Assembly (NCBI RefSeq): GCF_023638035.1 | Contig: NZ_JAKRVX010000002.1 | Coordinates: 620,001 to 684,000, forward strand | Length of the DNA: 64,000 bases | Direction: 5' to 3' | DNA from: Natronocalculus amylovorans | GTDB taxonomy: Archaea; Halobacteriota; Halobacteria; Halobacteriales; Haloferacaceae | Part shown: positions 17,412 through 26,880 of the stretch, one piece after another | Numbering within the stretch: the first letter of the stretch is position 1 | Layout: every line of letters begins with the position of its first letter | Program-made: the position numbers and the translations under genes | The notes under the pieces: model-generated | Database searches by the model: none | Seen by the model: the letters and a program-made list of their open reading frames with translations, nothing else | What the model was told of the DNA's origin: nothing

Positions 17412-18233
17412 ATGGCTGGACAGAGTATCGGTGAGTCAACACAGACACAGTGGACAATACCAGCAGATGAGTCACTTCTCAGATATCTGGTTGTGGGAAC
17501 GTTATTCGCAGTGTGTGTGTTATGTATTGAGCTACTCGTCTCTGGCGAGCCATTTACAACCGGAATCATAACCCAAGCTGGGGCAGATGTTTTTGGGACA
17601 GTCACTGTGCTGCTGATTGTCCTCCCGATTGGATCGCTCATGTTGATCGGTGCTGCTGCGACATTCGGTTTCGAGCGCTACCGACTCTACACACCGCTGC
17701 TTGGAAGTGGGCTACTCCTTGGAACCATCGCACTACTGATATCCAGTGCGGAAATTACTGCGGCTGCAATACTTGCGGCACCAATTTTTATGTTACCGGT
17801 TGGAGTTGGTGAATACTATTTCAGACACGCATTCATAGCGGAGCGATCGGCACTGATAATAAAAACAACAGGGATAGTGATACTCTATACGGGATATGTC
17901 TCTTGGAGTGTCTTGTGGCCACTGGTTGGAAGACAGACACCGTGGCTTTTGCAGCTTACTCCATACCGGTTTATAATAGCAATCTGGTTTCTGTTTGGGC
18001 TGTATCTAGCTATTATTGGTATTTCAACGCTCTTTGCGAGCAAGCTAGGCGTGTATATGCCGCTCTGTATTGGTTCGCTGTGGCTGCTTTTTGAGCTAAC
18101 GTACTTACATGGACGAGTCGGTGCGGGAGATTTCGCATTTTTGTTGTATGTGTTCTGTGGGCCGCTTGTTGCAGTGGCTACTGTTGGAGCAGGGCTGGTT
18201 GAACATCAGATCTATACCAGATTCAGACAGTAG
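17412..18233 (+). CDS. Hypothetical polytopic membrane protein
   Basis: A 273-residue protein with about eight hydrophobic helices covering residues 25 to 262 and a short polar N-terminus. No charged functional motif or family is recognised. It has just one CGATCG in 822 bases. The TrkA-N protein begins about 50 bases downstream in the same direction, so the two may be an operon, possibly a transport or channel unit with a cytoplasmic nucleotide-sensing subunit, but that is inference. Confidence 0.55.
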   Translation: MAGQSIGESTQTQWTIPADESLLRYLVVGTLFAVCVLCIELLVSGEPFTTGIITQAGADVFGTVTVLLIVLPIGSLMLIGAAATFGFERYRLYTPLLGSGLLLGTIALLISSAEITAAAILAAPIFMLPVGVGEYYFRHAFIAERSALIIKTTGIVILYTGYVSWSVLWPLVGRQTPWLLQLTPYRFIIAIWFLFGLYLAIIGISTLFASKLGVYMPLCIGSLWLLFELTYLHGRVGAGDFAFLLYVFCGPLVAVATVGAGLVEHQIYTRFRQ

Positions 18234-18283
18234 CCATGGATTTGAGGGGCATATTTTTCAGCCATTCAGTTGTACACAGTACC

Positions 18284-18943
18284 ATGCGAATCATTGTCGT
18301 AGGATACGGCCGCGTTGGAGCCCGAACAGCGCGTGTACTTAATGAGGAAGGCCATCAGGTGGTTGTTGTCGAAAATAACTACTCGAAAGTTGAGCGTGCA
18401 GAGCAAAATGGCCTTACGGTTGTTGAAGGGGACGGAACGGACCCTGAGATCCTAAAAAAAGCAGGGCTCAACGAGGCAGACTCTATCGGTGGCATTACCG
18501 GCGATATAAAAACAAACTACGAAATCTGTTTGATCGGCAAAGAGCATGGCCTTCGTACGGTGTTACGGATCAGCGAGGATGTGAGCAAGGCAGAATATGA
18601 AACCTACACTGAGGTTGCTGATGAGATGATCTATCCGGAGCGGTTGGGTGCTGCAGGCGCAAAAACCGCACTCCTTGGTGGGAGCCTCAATGCAATCGGT
18701 GATCTTACCGAGACATTGCAGCTAACGGTTGTGACAATTCCGGAGGGGTCGCCTGTTGTCGGAGAGCATGTTAACGAACTCTCGCTACCCGAGACTGCAC
18801 GGCTCTACGCACATGGTGGCTCACGCGAGCCGCTTACAATCCCGCTTCCGGGGACAATTCTAGAGGCAGGCGATCGGGTTGCACTGCTCATCGAACGTGA
18901 GGCCGCAGATACTGTAAGAACGATACTTCTCGGAGCGGAGTAA
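18284..18943 (+). CDS. TrkA-like RCK (TrkA-N plus TrkA-C) regulatory protein
   Basis: A 219-residue cytoplasmic regulator of cation transport. The Rossmann motif GYGRVGARTA is at residues 8-17 with the acidic strand end VVVENN, then VEGDGTDPE; the C-terminal RCK_C domain spans about 140-215 (LTVVTIPEGSPVVGEHVNEL). It binds NAD(H) or ATP and gates a partner channel. ATG at 18284 begins the Rossmann strand directly. It has half the length of the two-domain TrkA at 43.6 kb. Its partner is not obvious; the upstream membrane protein is the only local candidate. Confidence 0.85.
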   Translation: MRIIVVGYGRVGARTARVLNEEGHQVVVVENNYSKVERAEQNGLTVVEGDGTDPEILKKAGLNEADSIGGITGDIKTNYEICLIGKEHGLRTVLRISEDVSKAEYETYTEVADEMIYPERLGAAGAKTALLGGSLNAIGDLTETLQLTVVTIPEGSPVVGEHVNELSLPETARLYAHGGSREPLTIPLPGTILEAGDRVALLIEREAADTVRTILLGAE

Positions 18944-19115
18944 AAGAAGGTGGGACGGAGTGGAAAAGTAGGCGCGAAGTACGAGGACGGGAACTGAGGC
19001 CGTGTGACGCGCCTAAAATCAATAAGCGCTTGTGTGCTCTTAATACTACGTCAGACAGATGACATACAACCGGACGGACATATAGACTCTTTGTACTACT
19101 GAATAAATAGAACGT

Positions 19116-19724
19116 ATGGACTGGGCCACGTTGTTTGCCGAAACCAAACAGACTGAGCTATCGGTTCCCGAAATATCTAGCCAACTCGAAGAGCTGAGAG
19201 AGAATCGAGATCGGCGCTCAACAGCGACTGCTGTTGATGAACCGGGTGATCCAAGCCCAGTTCGGATTGTCGTTGATGTAGATGTGCTCGTTGCAGACGT
19301 ATTCAACGCATCATCACCTGCACGAACAGTAATGGACAAGCTATGGGAACACTCTTGGATCAAACTGGTTGGGAGCGATCAATTGCTTACGGAGACGACC
19401 TCGCTACTTTCGACAGTTAGCGACGAGTCGCTTGCAACAGCGTGGCGGTCACTGATCGAAGAGTGGCGAACACCGGTGACGCACCCAAATCAAGATCATC
19501 CGGCGCTTGGGTCGGCATACCGCGGAGGTGCAATGCACATTCTAAGCTATGACAAAACACTAACTGGCCCACGTACAGCAACCGCATTACAGGGCCGGTT
19601 TCCAGTGAGCATCCGAACACCGGACGCATTCAATGCGATCTTTTCACCATCGTCGTTGTATCAAGAGATTTCAGATACCAAATATGACGGCCCAGACAGG
19701 CTCCCACGGAAAAACCAATCCTGA
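19116..19724 (+). CDS. PIN-like domain protein (DUF7384-like)
   Basis: A 202-residue protein with a polar N-terminal region and, from about residue 48, a PIN-like fold: VRIVVDVDVLVADV with the first acidic positions, a helical middle, and HILSYDKTLTGPRTA near 140-154 with the late acidic position. This resembles a haloarchaeal family I remember as DUF7384, with similarity to PIN nucleases. It is not next to an antitoxin. Whether the full set of catalytic acids is present cannot be decided by eye. Confidence 0.6.
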   Translation: MDWATLFAETKQTELSVPEISSQLEELRENRDRRSTATAVDEPGDPSPVRIVVDVDVLVADVFNASSPARTVMDKLWEHSWIKLVGSDQLLTETTSLLSTVSDESLATAWRSLIEEWRTPVTHPNQDHPALGSAYRGGAMHILSYDKTLTGPRTATALQGRFPVSIRTPDAFNAIFSPSSLYQEISDTKYDGPDRLPRKNQS

Positions 19725-19823
19725 GTGCTATTTCAGATCAATAGTAGCAACGTCCCATCATCTTCAACAAGCACAGAGCTTCAGACTTGTATGCCGTAGC
19801 AGTGCGAAGGGGTCAAATACAGA

Positions 19824-20453
19824 TTATCGGGTTTCAAACCACTCTGCAAACTTTGCAAGCGCACGTCCACGATGTGAGAGTGCGTTCTTTTCTTCAGCGG
19901 TCATCTCCGCGAAGGTTGTTCCATCGTGCTCGAAAATTGGATCGTACCCAAATCCACCGCTGCCACGTGGCTCGACAATCGTTCCCGGAACCGCACCTGA
20001 AAACAGTTTGACAGGCAGTGGTTGTGATTCCTCTTCATCTGCAGTTGCGCCGGTAGCAGCTGCAGTAACTCGATCGTCTCTATCGATCGGATCCGGAGAT
20101 GCCTTGAACGCCCCACCGTCACAGTACGCAAGGACACAGCGGAATGACGCCGATCGGTCTGCCAGCGGTTCAGAGAGGGTCCACACACGTTCGATGCCGA
20201 TTGTATCCTCGACAAACGCAGAGTACGGCCCAGGGAACCCATCAAACTCATCAATAAAGAGTCCCGCATCGTCCACGATCACTGGCTCGCCGACCTGTCG
20301 GTACGCTTCCCGTGCACCGTATGCAGCGATCGGTTCAAGATCGTGACTCTGGATTTCAGTGTAATCAAAGTTGTATCCACTGACAGCGTCTTCGCCGAGG
20401 TATGCGCGTGCCTCACGGAGTTTGCCGTCGTTTGTCGTCACATAGTGCAGCAT
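19824..20453 (-). CDS. rdgB: Non-canonical purine NTP pyrophosphatase (RdgB/HAM1)
   Basis: Removes ITP, dITP and XTP from nucleotide pools by hydrolysis to monophosphates. The N-terminal TTNDGKLREA (6-15) is the phosphate-binding start, VDDAGLFIDEFDGFPGPYSAF holds the catalytic Asp, and GFGYDPIFEHDG plus EEKNALSHRGRA are the conserved C-terminal motifs. At 209 residues it carries an Asp/Glu-rich insertion (about 115-145) relative to archaeal relatives, plausibly a halophilic surface loop. The gene stands alone on the minus strand. Confidence 0.92.
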   Translation of the reverse strand: MLHYVTTNDGKLREARAYLGEDAVSGYNFDYTEIQSHDLEPIAAYGAREAYRQVGEPVIVDDAGLFIDEFDGFPGPYSAFVEDTIGIERVWTLSEPLADRSASFRCVLAYCDGGAFKASPDPIDRDDRVTAAATGATADEEESQPLPVKLFSGAVPGTIVEPRGSGGFGYDPIFEHDGTTFAEMTAEEKNALSHRGRALAKFAEWFETR

Positions 20454-20509
20454 ACACGTCTGTTTGGCGGGATAAAAAAAGAGTCGTCGATTAGCAGGGG
20501 GTCAAGAAG

Positions 20510-20794
20510 TTAGTCTTCGACAATGACTTCTACGGGTTCATCTTCGGCCTCTGCTTCTGCCTCTGCTGCGGATTTTGCGCTGCTTTGTTCTTGCCAGAGA
20601 AGCGCACCAACGACCGCAAGCACCGCCCACGATCGCCAGTTAGCAAGGTTGATTGTGTAGCCAATGCCGAACGGTTTCTTGACGAGCATCTTTTTGCCTG
20701 GTTGCCAGTATGCAGAGAGCATACGCCCAAGGCTTGGACGTTCAAAGTTGTACGGGATACCGAGGATTTCACCAGATTCTGGTTTGTCTGCCAT
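20510..20794 (-). CDS. DUF5808-like small membrane protein
   Basis: A 94-residue protein with the DUF5808 signature: KPESGEILGIPYNFERPSLG near residues 4-23, then KPFGIGYTINLANWRSW and one membrane helix near 61-75, ending in a Glu/Ala-rich tail. ATG at 20794 starts the conserved region. Found mainly in archaea; function unknown. Same direction as the SDR gene upstream, separated by 68 bases. Confidence 0.75.
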   Translation of the reverse strand: MADKPESGEILGIPYNFERPSLGRMLSAYWQPGKKMLVKKPFGIGYTINLANWRSWAVLAVVGALLWQEQSSAKSAAEAEAEAEDEPVEVIVED

Positions 20795-20862
20795 ACTACA
20801 CTGTACGCCGTACCCCGTAATGAAAATTGGTGTCTTCTGTGACACCTCACAACGGCACGGAA

Positions 20863-21561
20863 CTACCAGTCGATTTGCTCTCTATCCCGCCAAAACAGGC
20901 CACTCGGGGACTCTGCAGTGAAATGAGCAAGCCAAACAGGAGTATCTGCGCCCTCTTTTGGGCTTTTTGGTGCATCGGGAGAGCCAAGATCGGTTCGGAC
21001 CCATCCTGGACAAGCCGAATTAGCGAGAACACCGTCTATCCGATATTCTTCGTGGAGATAGGCGGTGACTCCATTCAACCCTGTTTTTGAGACTCTGTAT
21101 GCAGGATAGCGACCGCTCATTCCCTCACCCACTGCCCCCATTCCTGACGAAACGTTGGTGATCCGGCTACCCGCGCAAGTGCTCAACAGAGGAATCGCAG
21201 CGCGTGTCAAAAGCGTCGGTCCGCGGAGATTAACGGCGAACGTCTCATCAATTGTGTCGATCGCATTCATATGGAGTGGCTTGCGTGGCCCCGCAATTCC
21301 CGCATTGTTGACAAGGATATCTAGCACTCCGTCCATCTCTGTGATCCGTGTAATGGCCGCCTTGATCGTCTCCGTATCCGTCACATCAAGCTTGATTGGG
21401 AGTAGCTCCGAGTCGGAGAGATAAGATGGCGTTCGCGCACCAGCAAAGACAGTTGCGCCGCTTGCAGCCAGCCCGCGTGCAATCTCATAGCCAATGCCTC
21501 TCGTTGCACCGCTTACAAGCGCAACTTGACCGGAGAGGTCGTTGTGCAGTGAAACAGTCAT
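20863..21561 (-). CDS. Short-chain dehydrogenase/reductase
   Basis: A 232-residue classical SDR, NAD(P)-dependent. The cofactor motif GATRGIG lies near 18-24, NNAG near 85-88, and the catalytic Ser (NVSSG), Tyr and Lys (YPAYRVSK) near 136-159, followed by PGWVRTDLG. The arginine in the cofactor motif suggests NADPH preference. ATG at 21561 is favoured over one 8 codons upstream. Substrate cannot be read from sequence; plant-type carbonyl reductases are similar in motif pattern. Confidence 0.88.
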   Translation of the reverse strand: MTVSLHNDLSGQVALVSGATRGIGYEIARGLAASGATVFAGARTPSYLSDSELLPIKLDVTDTETIKAAITRITEMDGVLDILVNNAGIAGPRKPLHMNAIDTIDETFAVNLRGPTLLTRAAIPLLSTCAGSRITNVSSGMGAVGEGMSGRYPAYRVSKTGLNGVTAYLHEEYRIDGVLANSACPGWVRTDLGSPDAPKSPKEGADTPVWLAHFTAESPSGLFWRDREQIDW

Positions 21562-21618
21562 AGATCTGATTCGCAGTGTTAGCACAGAACATCAATTCGT
21601 GTGTTTTGATAGAGCGCG

Positions 21619-24342
21619 CTATGAATCGCTCTGTGCAGGATACGACAGTGTCTCAGCAGCGCTATTGTACACAGCTCCATCAATTCGCATTCCGGCCAGT
21701 TTGAGTACAGCGATCGGATCGGCAGCGCTGATGTCCGTCAGAGTCACAGTTCCGTTGTTGGTCAGTTTGGTTTCGATCGTCTCCTGTTGTGTAAGAAATG
21801 CCTGCACCGCATTCGTCGCTGGAGTAATCTCTGTGGACGCATTGGCGAGCGCCATAGCAGACTCGCGCCATACTGAAGCGAATTCTTGGAGTGAGGCTGC
21901 TGCTGTGAGATCACCGATTGGGTCTGCCGCAAGGATAGATGGCCGTGAAACAAATCCATCAGGAACCGGTCCCGTATGAATCGTAGCCAGTTCAGCTTCG
22001 ATCGACGTAATTGCACTGAGAAGTGCATGTTTCAGTACGTCTCGGGTCAGCGCTTCGAGCCCATCGAGGGGTGGTGTCCCAAAGAGCGGATCTATTCCCG
22101 AAATGACTGTTGACATCGATTGAACCTTGCCCGCAGTTGGGCCATCATAGGAATCTCGAACATCGTGTGTGGAAGCCGTCTGAAGAAGCGAACAGAGCCG
22201 ATCGAGCCGTTCGTCCGCGAGTGTTCGTCGAAGTTCGTCACCGATCGGTGTGACCGTAAACTCACGTGGCTCCGCTGGTTGAGCGACAGCGATCGAGATC
22301 GGCTTGAGATCATCGGCCCGGCCATCATTGATCGCAGCACGATGTTTTGCACAGCGAACGGCTGCAGCCGAAAGTACCCCTGCAGCCTCGCTCAACCCGG
22401 CTGCAACAGCACGGTCAGAAAGGTTTTCAAGTTTTGTTTGACAGTCGGAAAAAAGCTCCGAGGCAACAGATTCCTCACCACGTTTTGCGTGTTTGACTGC
22501 ACTGTCGAGCGTTTGCTCGATCGGTTTGAGCCGCTGCCGAAGCTCGTTATATCGCACAAATAGCCTCACCGATCGAACACCTTCCGACTGAATCCCGGTC
22601 TGTTTTGTTACCGTACGGATCGCAGTCAGCCCTTGTGCAAGGGTTTGACGCTCCCGTTTTGTGTGCAGTCGCTCATCGGTACTCCCCGCGTCTTCGACAA
22701 CCGGCTCTGGGACCGTGTATGCGGTCGTCGCAATTGTATAGAGCACAGCCGCCTGTTCATCAAGAAGAATCGAGAGTGCGGTTCGAATGCGTTTTGCATC
22801 CGTGTCGAAGCCACCTTCTGCTGCAGCACGAAGTGCAAGCACATAGGATTCGATCGCGATCGTATATGCCCCTGCCGCCCCAAGGAGGTCATCAGTCGTA
22901 AGCAGTCGGTCGCCCCGTCGAACCGCATCCCAACCGGTCCCAGCGGCCGCAGTGACGCCCTCACGGGAGGTGGTAATCGGTGGTAGTTCGTGATCTTTGG
23001 TAAGTCGGGAGAGGAGATCTTGAATTGTTTCCGTTGCTCGTTCTGGAGTGTATTGGGAAAGCTCGTGTGCGGTTGCAAGTGCAAGTGCAGCCTCAAGCCG
23101 TGCAAGCGTCTCCGCAAACGCTTCTGTGCCTGTTGACTGCTGTGCGGACTCAATGCGTTGGACAACGAGGTCAAAAAGACCACTCGATTCGCTAATCGCC
23201 ATAGCAAGCGAGTGTTCAGTCATCGATCGAGCTTCCTCTTCATTCCCGGCCTCCGCAGCAGCACGGGCATCACCAAGATCGATCGTCGAGATCTGTAGCT
23301 CCCCTGCGTGGCGTTTCAACGCCTCCATGAAACGTGAGGTACCAGTAAGATACTGTTCTGTTGGTGGAACGCGGTCGGCAAGGGATGTGGCAACAAATGC
23401 TGCAGCGGCTGCTGTAAGCGGTCGGCCACCAACAAGGCTACTTTGTGCATCATCAAGAAACTGGTGTGCGGTTGGGATGTTCACTGGGGCGGCAGCGACA
23501 ATCTTTCCTGCGCGTTCCACGTCTTCGGTCGGATCTGTGTGAGTGCGATGGCTTCCACCCGAGTCTGTGAACAGTCCGTTAATCTCTGCGCCGAATTCGA
23601 TCGCCGTCTGAACAAACTGCTCGTGATAGTACTCGAGTCGAGAGAGATCGACACCGCCCACAACCTGTCGTGTAAACAATACAGCGAGTGGAACACTAAA
23701 CAGGCCGGCGACAAACCCCCCAACACCACCGACAGAGAACAGAGAGATTGCACGGGCGACGAAGGGGACCGTTGCAGCAGTAAGTGCAACGACAAAGAAC
23801 TCAACAGTGACTGCAATTGGATCATCGTGAATGCCAGCCGCTCGATCACTGAACGACGACCGGCCCACGATTGATCCAGTATAAATCAATACCGCGCTCG
23901 CCATCCCAGCAAACAAGAACCCAATTAACGTCGTTGGATGGCCGATAAGCCAGCCAGCTGCTGCAGTTGCGAACAGGAGCACAAGAACGACTGCAACGAT
24001 CGCATTCAGCGCAAAGCCAAGGGTTGAAACACCAATAATCAACCCCCACAACCCAATCAGCCCCAGCAGATAGCCTGCAACCGCAGCATTCAGTGGTGAG
24101 ATATGAATCGAGCCAGAGACGATCGCGATCGTTGGAATAGTCACACACAACACACACACTGCAGTGAGTGCAATTGCACTTACAGCAGATCGATATCGAC
24201 GCGAAAGGTAGCGTGCGCACAACAGAACGGTCGCGATACCAGCGCCAACGCCAGCGGTTGGCATCCAGCGGAAAAGCAGCGAAACAAGTACAACCAAAGC
24301 GAGGGCAGACGCAGTCACAGAAATGGTAGGTACGTGCCGCAT
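21619..24342 (-). CDS. Unrecognised 907-residue membrane protein with large helical domain
   Basis: I recognise no family. The first ~230 residues contain about seven or eight hydrophobic helices (from about 7-28 through 200-225). The remaining ~680 residues are soluble, Ala/Glu-rich and helical, with repeated patterns resembling tetratricopeptide-like or long helical bundles (TAAAAAFVATSLADR, DDLLGAAGAYTIAIESYVLALRAAA, EESVASELFSDCQTKLENL). A hinge of polar residues lies near 265-290. The start codon directly abuts the stop of the Tat lipoprotein gene, so the two are very probably cotranscribed. The architecture suggests a membrane-anchored cytoplasmic scaffold. Confidence 0.75.
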   Translation of the reverse strand: MRHVPTISVTASALALVVLVSLLFRWMPTAGVGAGIATVLLCARYLSRRYRSAVSAIALTAVCVLCVTIPTIAIVSGSIHISPLNAAVAGYLLGLIGLWGLIIGVSTLGFALNAIVAVVLVLLFATAAAGWLIGHPTTLIGFLFAGMASAVLIYTGSIVGRSSFSDRAAGIHDDPIAVTVEFFVVALTAATVPFVARAISLFSVGGVGGFVAGLFSVPLAVLFTRQVVGGVDLSRLEYYHEQFVQTAIEFGAEINGLFTDSGGSHRTHTDPTEDVERAGKIVAAAPVNIPTAHQFLDDAQSSLVGGRPLTAAAAAFVATSLADRVPPTEQYLTGTSRFMEALKRHAGELQISTIDLGDARAAAEAGNEEEARSMTEHSLAMAISESSGLFDLVVQRIESAQQSTGTEAFAETLARLEAALALATAHELSQYTPERATETIQDLLSRLTKDHELPPITTSREGVTAAAGTGWDAVRRGDRLLTTDDLLGAAGAYTIAIESYVLALRAAAEGGFDTDAKRIRTALSILLDEQAAVLYTIATTAYTVPEPVVEDAGSTDERLHTKRERQTLAQGLTAIRTVTKQTGIQSEGVRSVRLFVRYNELRQRLKPIEQTLDSAVKHAKRGEESVASELFSDCQTKLENLSDRAVAAGLSEAAGVLSAAAVRCAKHRAAINDGRADDLKPISIAVAQPAEPREFTVTPIGDELRRTLADERLDRLCSLLQTASTHDVRDSYDGPTAGKVQSMSTVISGIDPLFGTPPLDGLEALTRDVLKHALLSAITSIEAELATIHTGPVPDGFVSRPSILAADPIGDLTAAASLQEFASVWRESAMALANASTEITPATNAVQAFLTQQETIETKLTNNGTVTLTDISAADPIAVLKLAGMRIDGAVYNSAAETLSYPAQSDS

Positions 24343-24774
24343 TCAGTACACCTCTGGGCACCATCCTTTGTACCGGATGATCGTTGTCTGCCACACACCG
24401 GTTTGAAGTGAATCACGGTTCTCAAATGTAATCTGAACCGGGGTGTCTGAAACAGCCTCGTACACGAGTTCTATGTATGGCTCCGGCCCGGTTTGACGCA
24501 ACACTGTCTCGTCAGGAGCGGTAACTGTGACTTTCGGAGATGTGCCGCGCTGCGTGATTGATTTGATATATATTCGGTCGCTCTGTCTCATCGCCACCAG
24601 CTCGGTTAGATTGCCAGTTTCGGGGACTGCATCAACCCGGTTATACAACACGTCGCACCGATCGCCACTGAGACAACCGGCAACACTCACAAGCGTAGCC
24701 GAGCCGGCAGCGTGCAGGAGTCTTCGTCTGGAAACCGATATGGCGGGTAGTTCACGACGCCGATCGCTGCCCAT
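24343..24774 (-). CDS. Tat-exported lipoprotein, small
   Basis: A 143-residue protein with a twin-arginine signal (SRRRLLHAAG) followed by a hydrophobic stretch and lipobox SVAGC, so it is predicted to be exported folded and lipid-anchored outside the cell. The mature ~110 residues appear to be a single beta-sandwich (KVTVTAPDETVLRQTG, PVQITFENRD). No family recognised. The stop codon is immediately followed by the start of the 907-residue membrane protein gene. The two products probably work on opposite faces of the membrane. Confidence 0.75.
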   Translation of the reverse strand: MGSDRRRELPAISVSRRRLLHAAGSATLVSVAGCLSGDRCDVLYNRVDAVPETGNLTELVAMRQSDRIYIKSITQRGTSPKVTVTAPDETVLRQTGPEPYIELVYEAVSDTPVQITFENRDSLQTGVWQTTIIRYKGWCPEVY

Positions 24775-24798
24775 TATTGTGTGTCAAGAACAGCACAC

Positions 24799-26433
24799 CT
24801 AAGAGTGTGGTTGATATCGGCCGCGGCTCTCAATCGTTCGAAGCCGATCAAGGACTGCAGCTGTTCCAACTGAACGATATCCCGCTTCAACAGCAGCATA
24901 TAACGGTTCTGGATCCTCTGCAGTGCCACCAATGCTCTGTTTGAATACGTGGAGATCCATTGCATGATCTTCGATATGTGCCGTATGAAAGCCAAGCCCA
25001 AAGTCGATCAGATACGTCTTCTCCGGGCCAGTACGAACGTTTCGCGTCGTTGGGTCGCCATGGACAATACCGTTATTATGTAAGGTTGCAAGGTGTGTTC
25101 CGATCGTCTTAACGTGGCGTTTTGTGAGATTTTCCGCAAGATCAGTATCACCGACGTACTGGAAGTCGATCGTTGCAGTGTGTGTATCCACATCCCACAC
25201 GATCGGTGTTGGAACGCCAACACGGCGCGCATCGCTCGTTAGTCGGGCTTCTGCGGCAGTTCGTGTTGTTCGCAGTGACGCTTCTAACTCCGGGTGTCGG
25301 TACTGCTTTGTCACACGCTGTTTCCGGGCGATCGGACCGGGAACAGACCCAGCCGCCGTATCGTGGTACGTAACAACAGCCTCGGCCCCGCGAAGCGCGT
25401 TCTCAGAACCTGGTGTTCGTGCAACCGATTCCTCGCTGTCACGCCACGTTACCGGGACCTGATCGGGTCGGAAGTTTGGATCGATCGCAGAGTCTTCGAT
25501 CGCCATTGTGTCGCCCGCAGCAAGCATTTTTGCGCCGAGAAGTGCAATCATTCCCGCATTGTCCTGCAAAAATCGTGGTTCAGGTGCGTAAAACTGTGCA
25601 CCGCGCGCCTCACACATCGTTGCGAGCATCTCTCGAAGTCGAGCGTTTTGTCCCACGCCACCACCGAGAACCAACTCATCTGTGCCAGTGAGCGACAGTG
25701 CGCGTTCTGTGACCTCGGTCAGCATTCCAAAGATATGTTCTTGTAGTGAAAAGCAGATGTCTTCGATCGCCTCACCGTCGTCCGCGGCCTGTTTGGCTGC
25801 ACTCATGATCCCTGAGAAGGAGAAGTCCATTCCTTTGACGACATACGGGAGGTCAATGAACGAACCATTTGCTGCCGCGCGCTCAACTTTTGGGCCGCCA
25901 GGATGTGACCAGCCGACATGGCGAGTGAACTTGTCGATCGCGTTCCCGACGCCGGTATCCATTGTCTCACCAAGCACCCGATATCGGCCGTTGTGATAGC
26001 CAAGCAGATGTGCATTCGCACCGCTTGCGTTGAGACAGACCGGCGAGTCAAAGCCGGCAAAGTGGCGGCCAACTTCGAGGTGCGCGACCATGTGATTTAC
26101 ACCAACTAACGGAACGTTGAGAGATTTCGAAGCCGATCGAGCAGCGGTTCCAACGATCCGAAGACACGGCCCTAACCCTGGCCCGCGCGAGAATGCAACG
26201 GCGTCGATCGCAGGGCCTGTTGTTGCTGATGGGGCCGTCTCGATAGCATGTTGCAGAACGGTGTCAATAACAGCAGGGATGGCATCTGCCATGTGTTCTG
26301 CGGCCTCGCGCGGATGAATACCGCCGCTCTCGGGTTCGTAGGGATCGGATTCGATGAAAATACGATCGGCCTCGGTGTCACAGAGCGCGGCGCTTGCGGC
26401 CCACGCCGTTCCCTCGATGCCGAGGATACGCAT
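24799..26433 (-). CDS. kae1-bud32: Fused Kae1-Bud32 (t6A tRNA modification complex)
   Basis: Residues 1 to about 325 are Kae1/TsaD, which transfers threonylcarbamoyl to A37 of ANN-decoding tRNAs; metal ligands H114 and H118 occur in HMVAH and the ASKH-fold motifs SRGPGLGPCLRIVG and LGGGVGQNARL are present. From about 345 to 544 is Bud32, a small atypical kinase/ATPase, with HGDPTTRN as catalytic loop and IDFGLG as the metal site. This fusion is known in haloarchaea and other Euryarchaeota. It starts 9 bases after the S24e stop, without the S27ae gene that commonly intervenes. Confidence 0.96.
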   Translation of the reverse strand: MRILGIEGTAWAASAALCDTEADRIFIESDPYEPESGGIHPREAAEHMADAIPAVIDTVLQHAIETAPSATTGPAIDAVAFSRGPGLGPCLRIVGTAARSASKSLNVPLVGVNHMVAHLEVGRHFAGFDSPVCLNASGANAHLLGYHNGRYRVLGETMDTGVGNAIDKFTRHVGWSHPGGPKVERAAANGSFIDLPYVVKGMDFSFSGIMSAAKQAADDGEAIEDICFSLQEHIFGMLTEVTERALSLTGTDELVLGGGVGQNARLREMLATMCEARGAQFYAPEPRFLQDNAGMIALLGAKMLAAGDTMAIEDSAIDPNFRPDQVPVTWRDSEESVARTPGSENALRGAEAVVTYHDTAAGSVPGPIARKQRVTKQYRHPELEASLRTTRTAAEARLTSDARRVGVPTPIVWDVDTHTATIDFQYVGDTDLAENLTKRHVKTIGTHLATLHNNGIVHGDPTTRNVRTGPEKTYLIDFGLGFHTAHIEDHAMDLHVFKQSIGGTAEDPEPLYAAVEAGYRSVGTAAVLDRLRTIESRGRYQPHS

Positions 26434-26442
26434 TCGTGGTAA

Positions 26443-26757
26443 TTATGCTTCTTCGGCTTCAGCGTCTACGTCGTCGCCGGCGCTGATTTTGTTGCGTTCG
26501 AGCATGTACTCTTGCTCGACGTCGCGTGCAAAGTCGGAGGTCTCGTACACTTTTGCGTAGCCGACGGTTTTTCGCATCCCGAACTTTGTTTTGAGCTCGT
26601 GAACGACAACCTCGTCTGAGGACTTGTCGAGCTTTGCTGCGAGCGAGTCGCGAACGGAGAGTCGTGATGGAGTTGCTTCCTCGTGAACGATCTGGAAGCG
26701 AACATCGGTTCGGTGCAACATTGGATTTTCGTCTTTTGAAATGATTTCGACGTCCAT
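26443..26757 (-). CDS. rps24e: Ribosomal protein S24e
   Basis: A 104-residue small-subunit ribosomal protein, archaeal/eukaryotic-specific. Conserved segments are MDVEIISKDENPMLHRTDV at the start, TPSRLSVRD and the basic KTKFGMRKTVGYAKVYET. The C-terminus is acidic, as usual in haloarchaea. It is the first gene of a two-gene cluster with kae1-bud32. The zinc-ribbon protein S27ae, often directly downstream, is not present here. Confidence 0.95.
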   Translation of the reverse strand: MDVEIISKDENPMLHRTDVRFQIVHEEATPSRLSVRDSLAAKLDKSSDEVVVHELKTKFGMRKTVGYAKVYETSDFARDVEQEYMLERNKISAGDDVDAEAEEA

Positions 26758-26880
26758 AGTTTAGTTGTCGTAACTTCCCGCCGAAAGGAGTAAAAGGATT
26801 TCGAAGGGTCCCTCACAGATTCTCACCTTCTGAGAGCACCCAATGTTACTTTTTGGATAGCAATCGTAGTGAGACATGTT

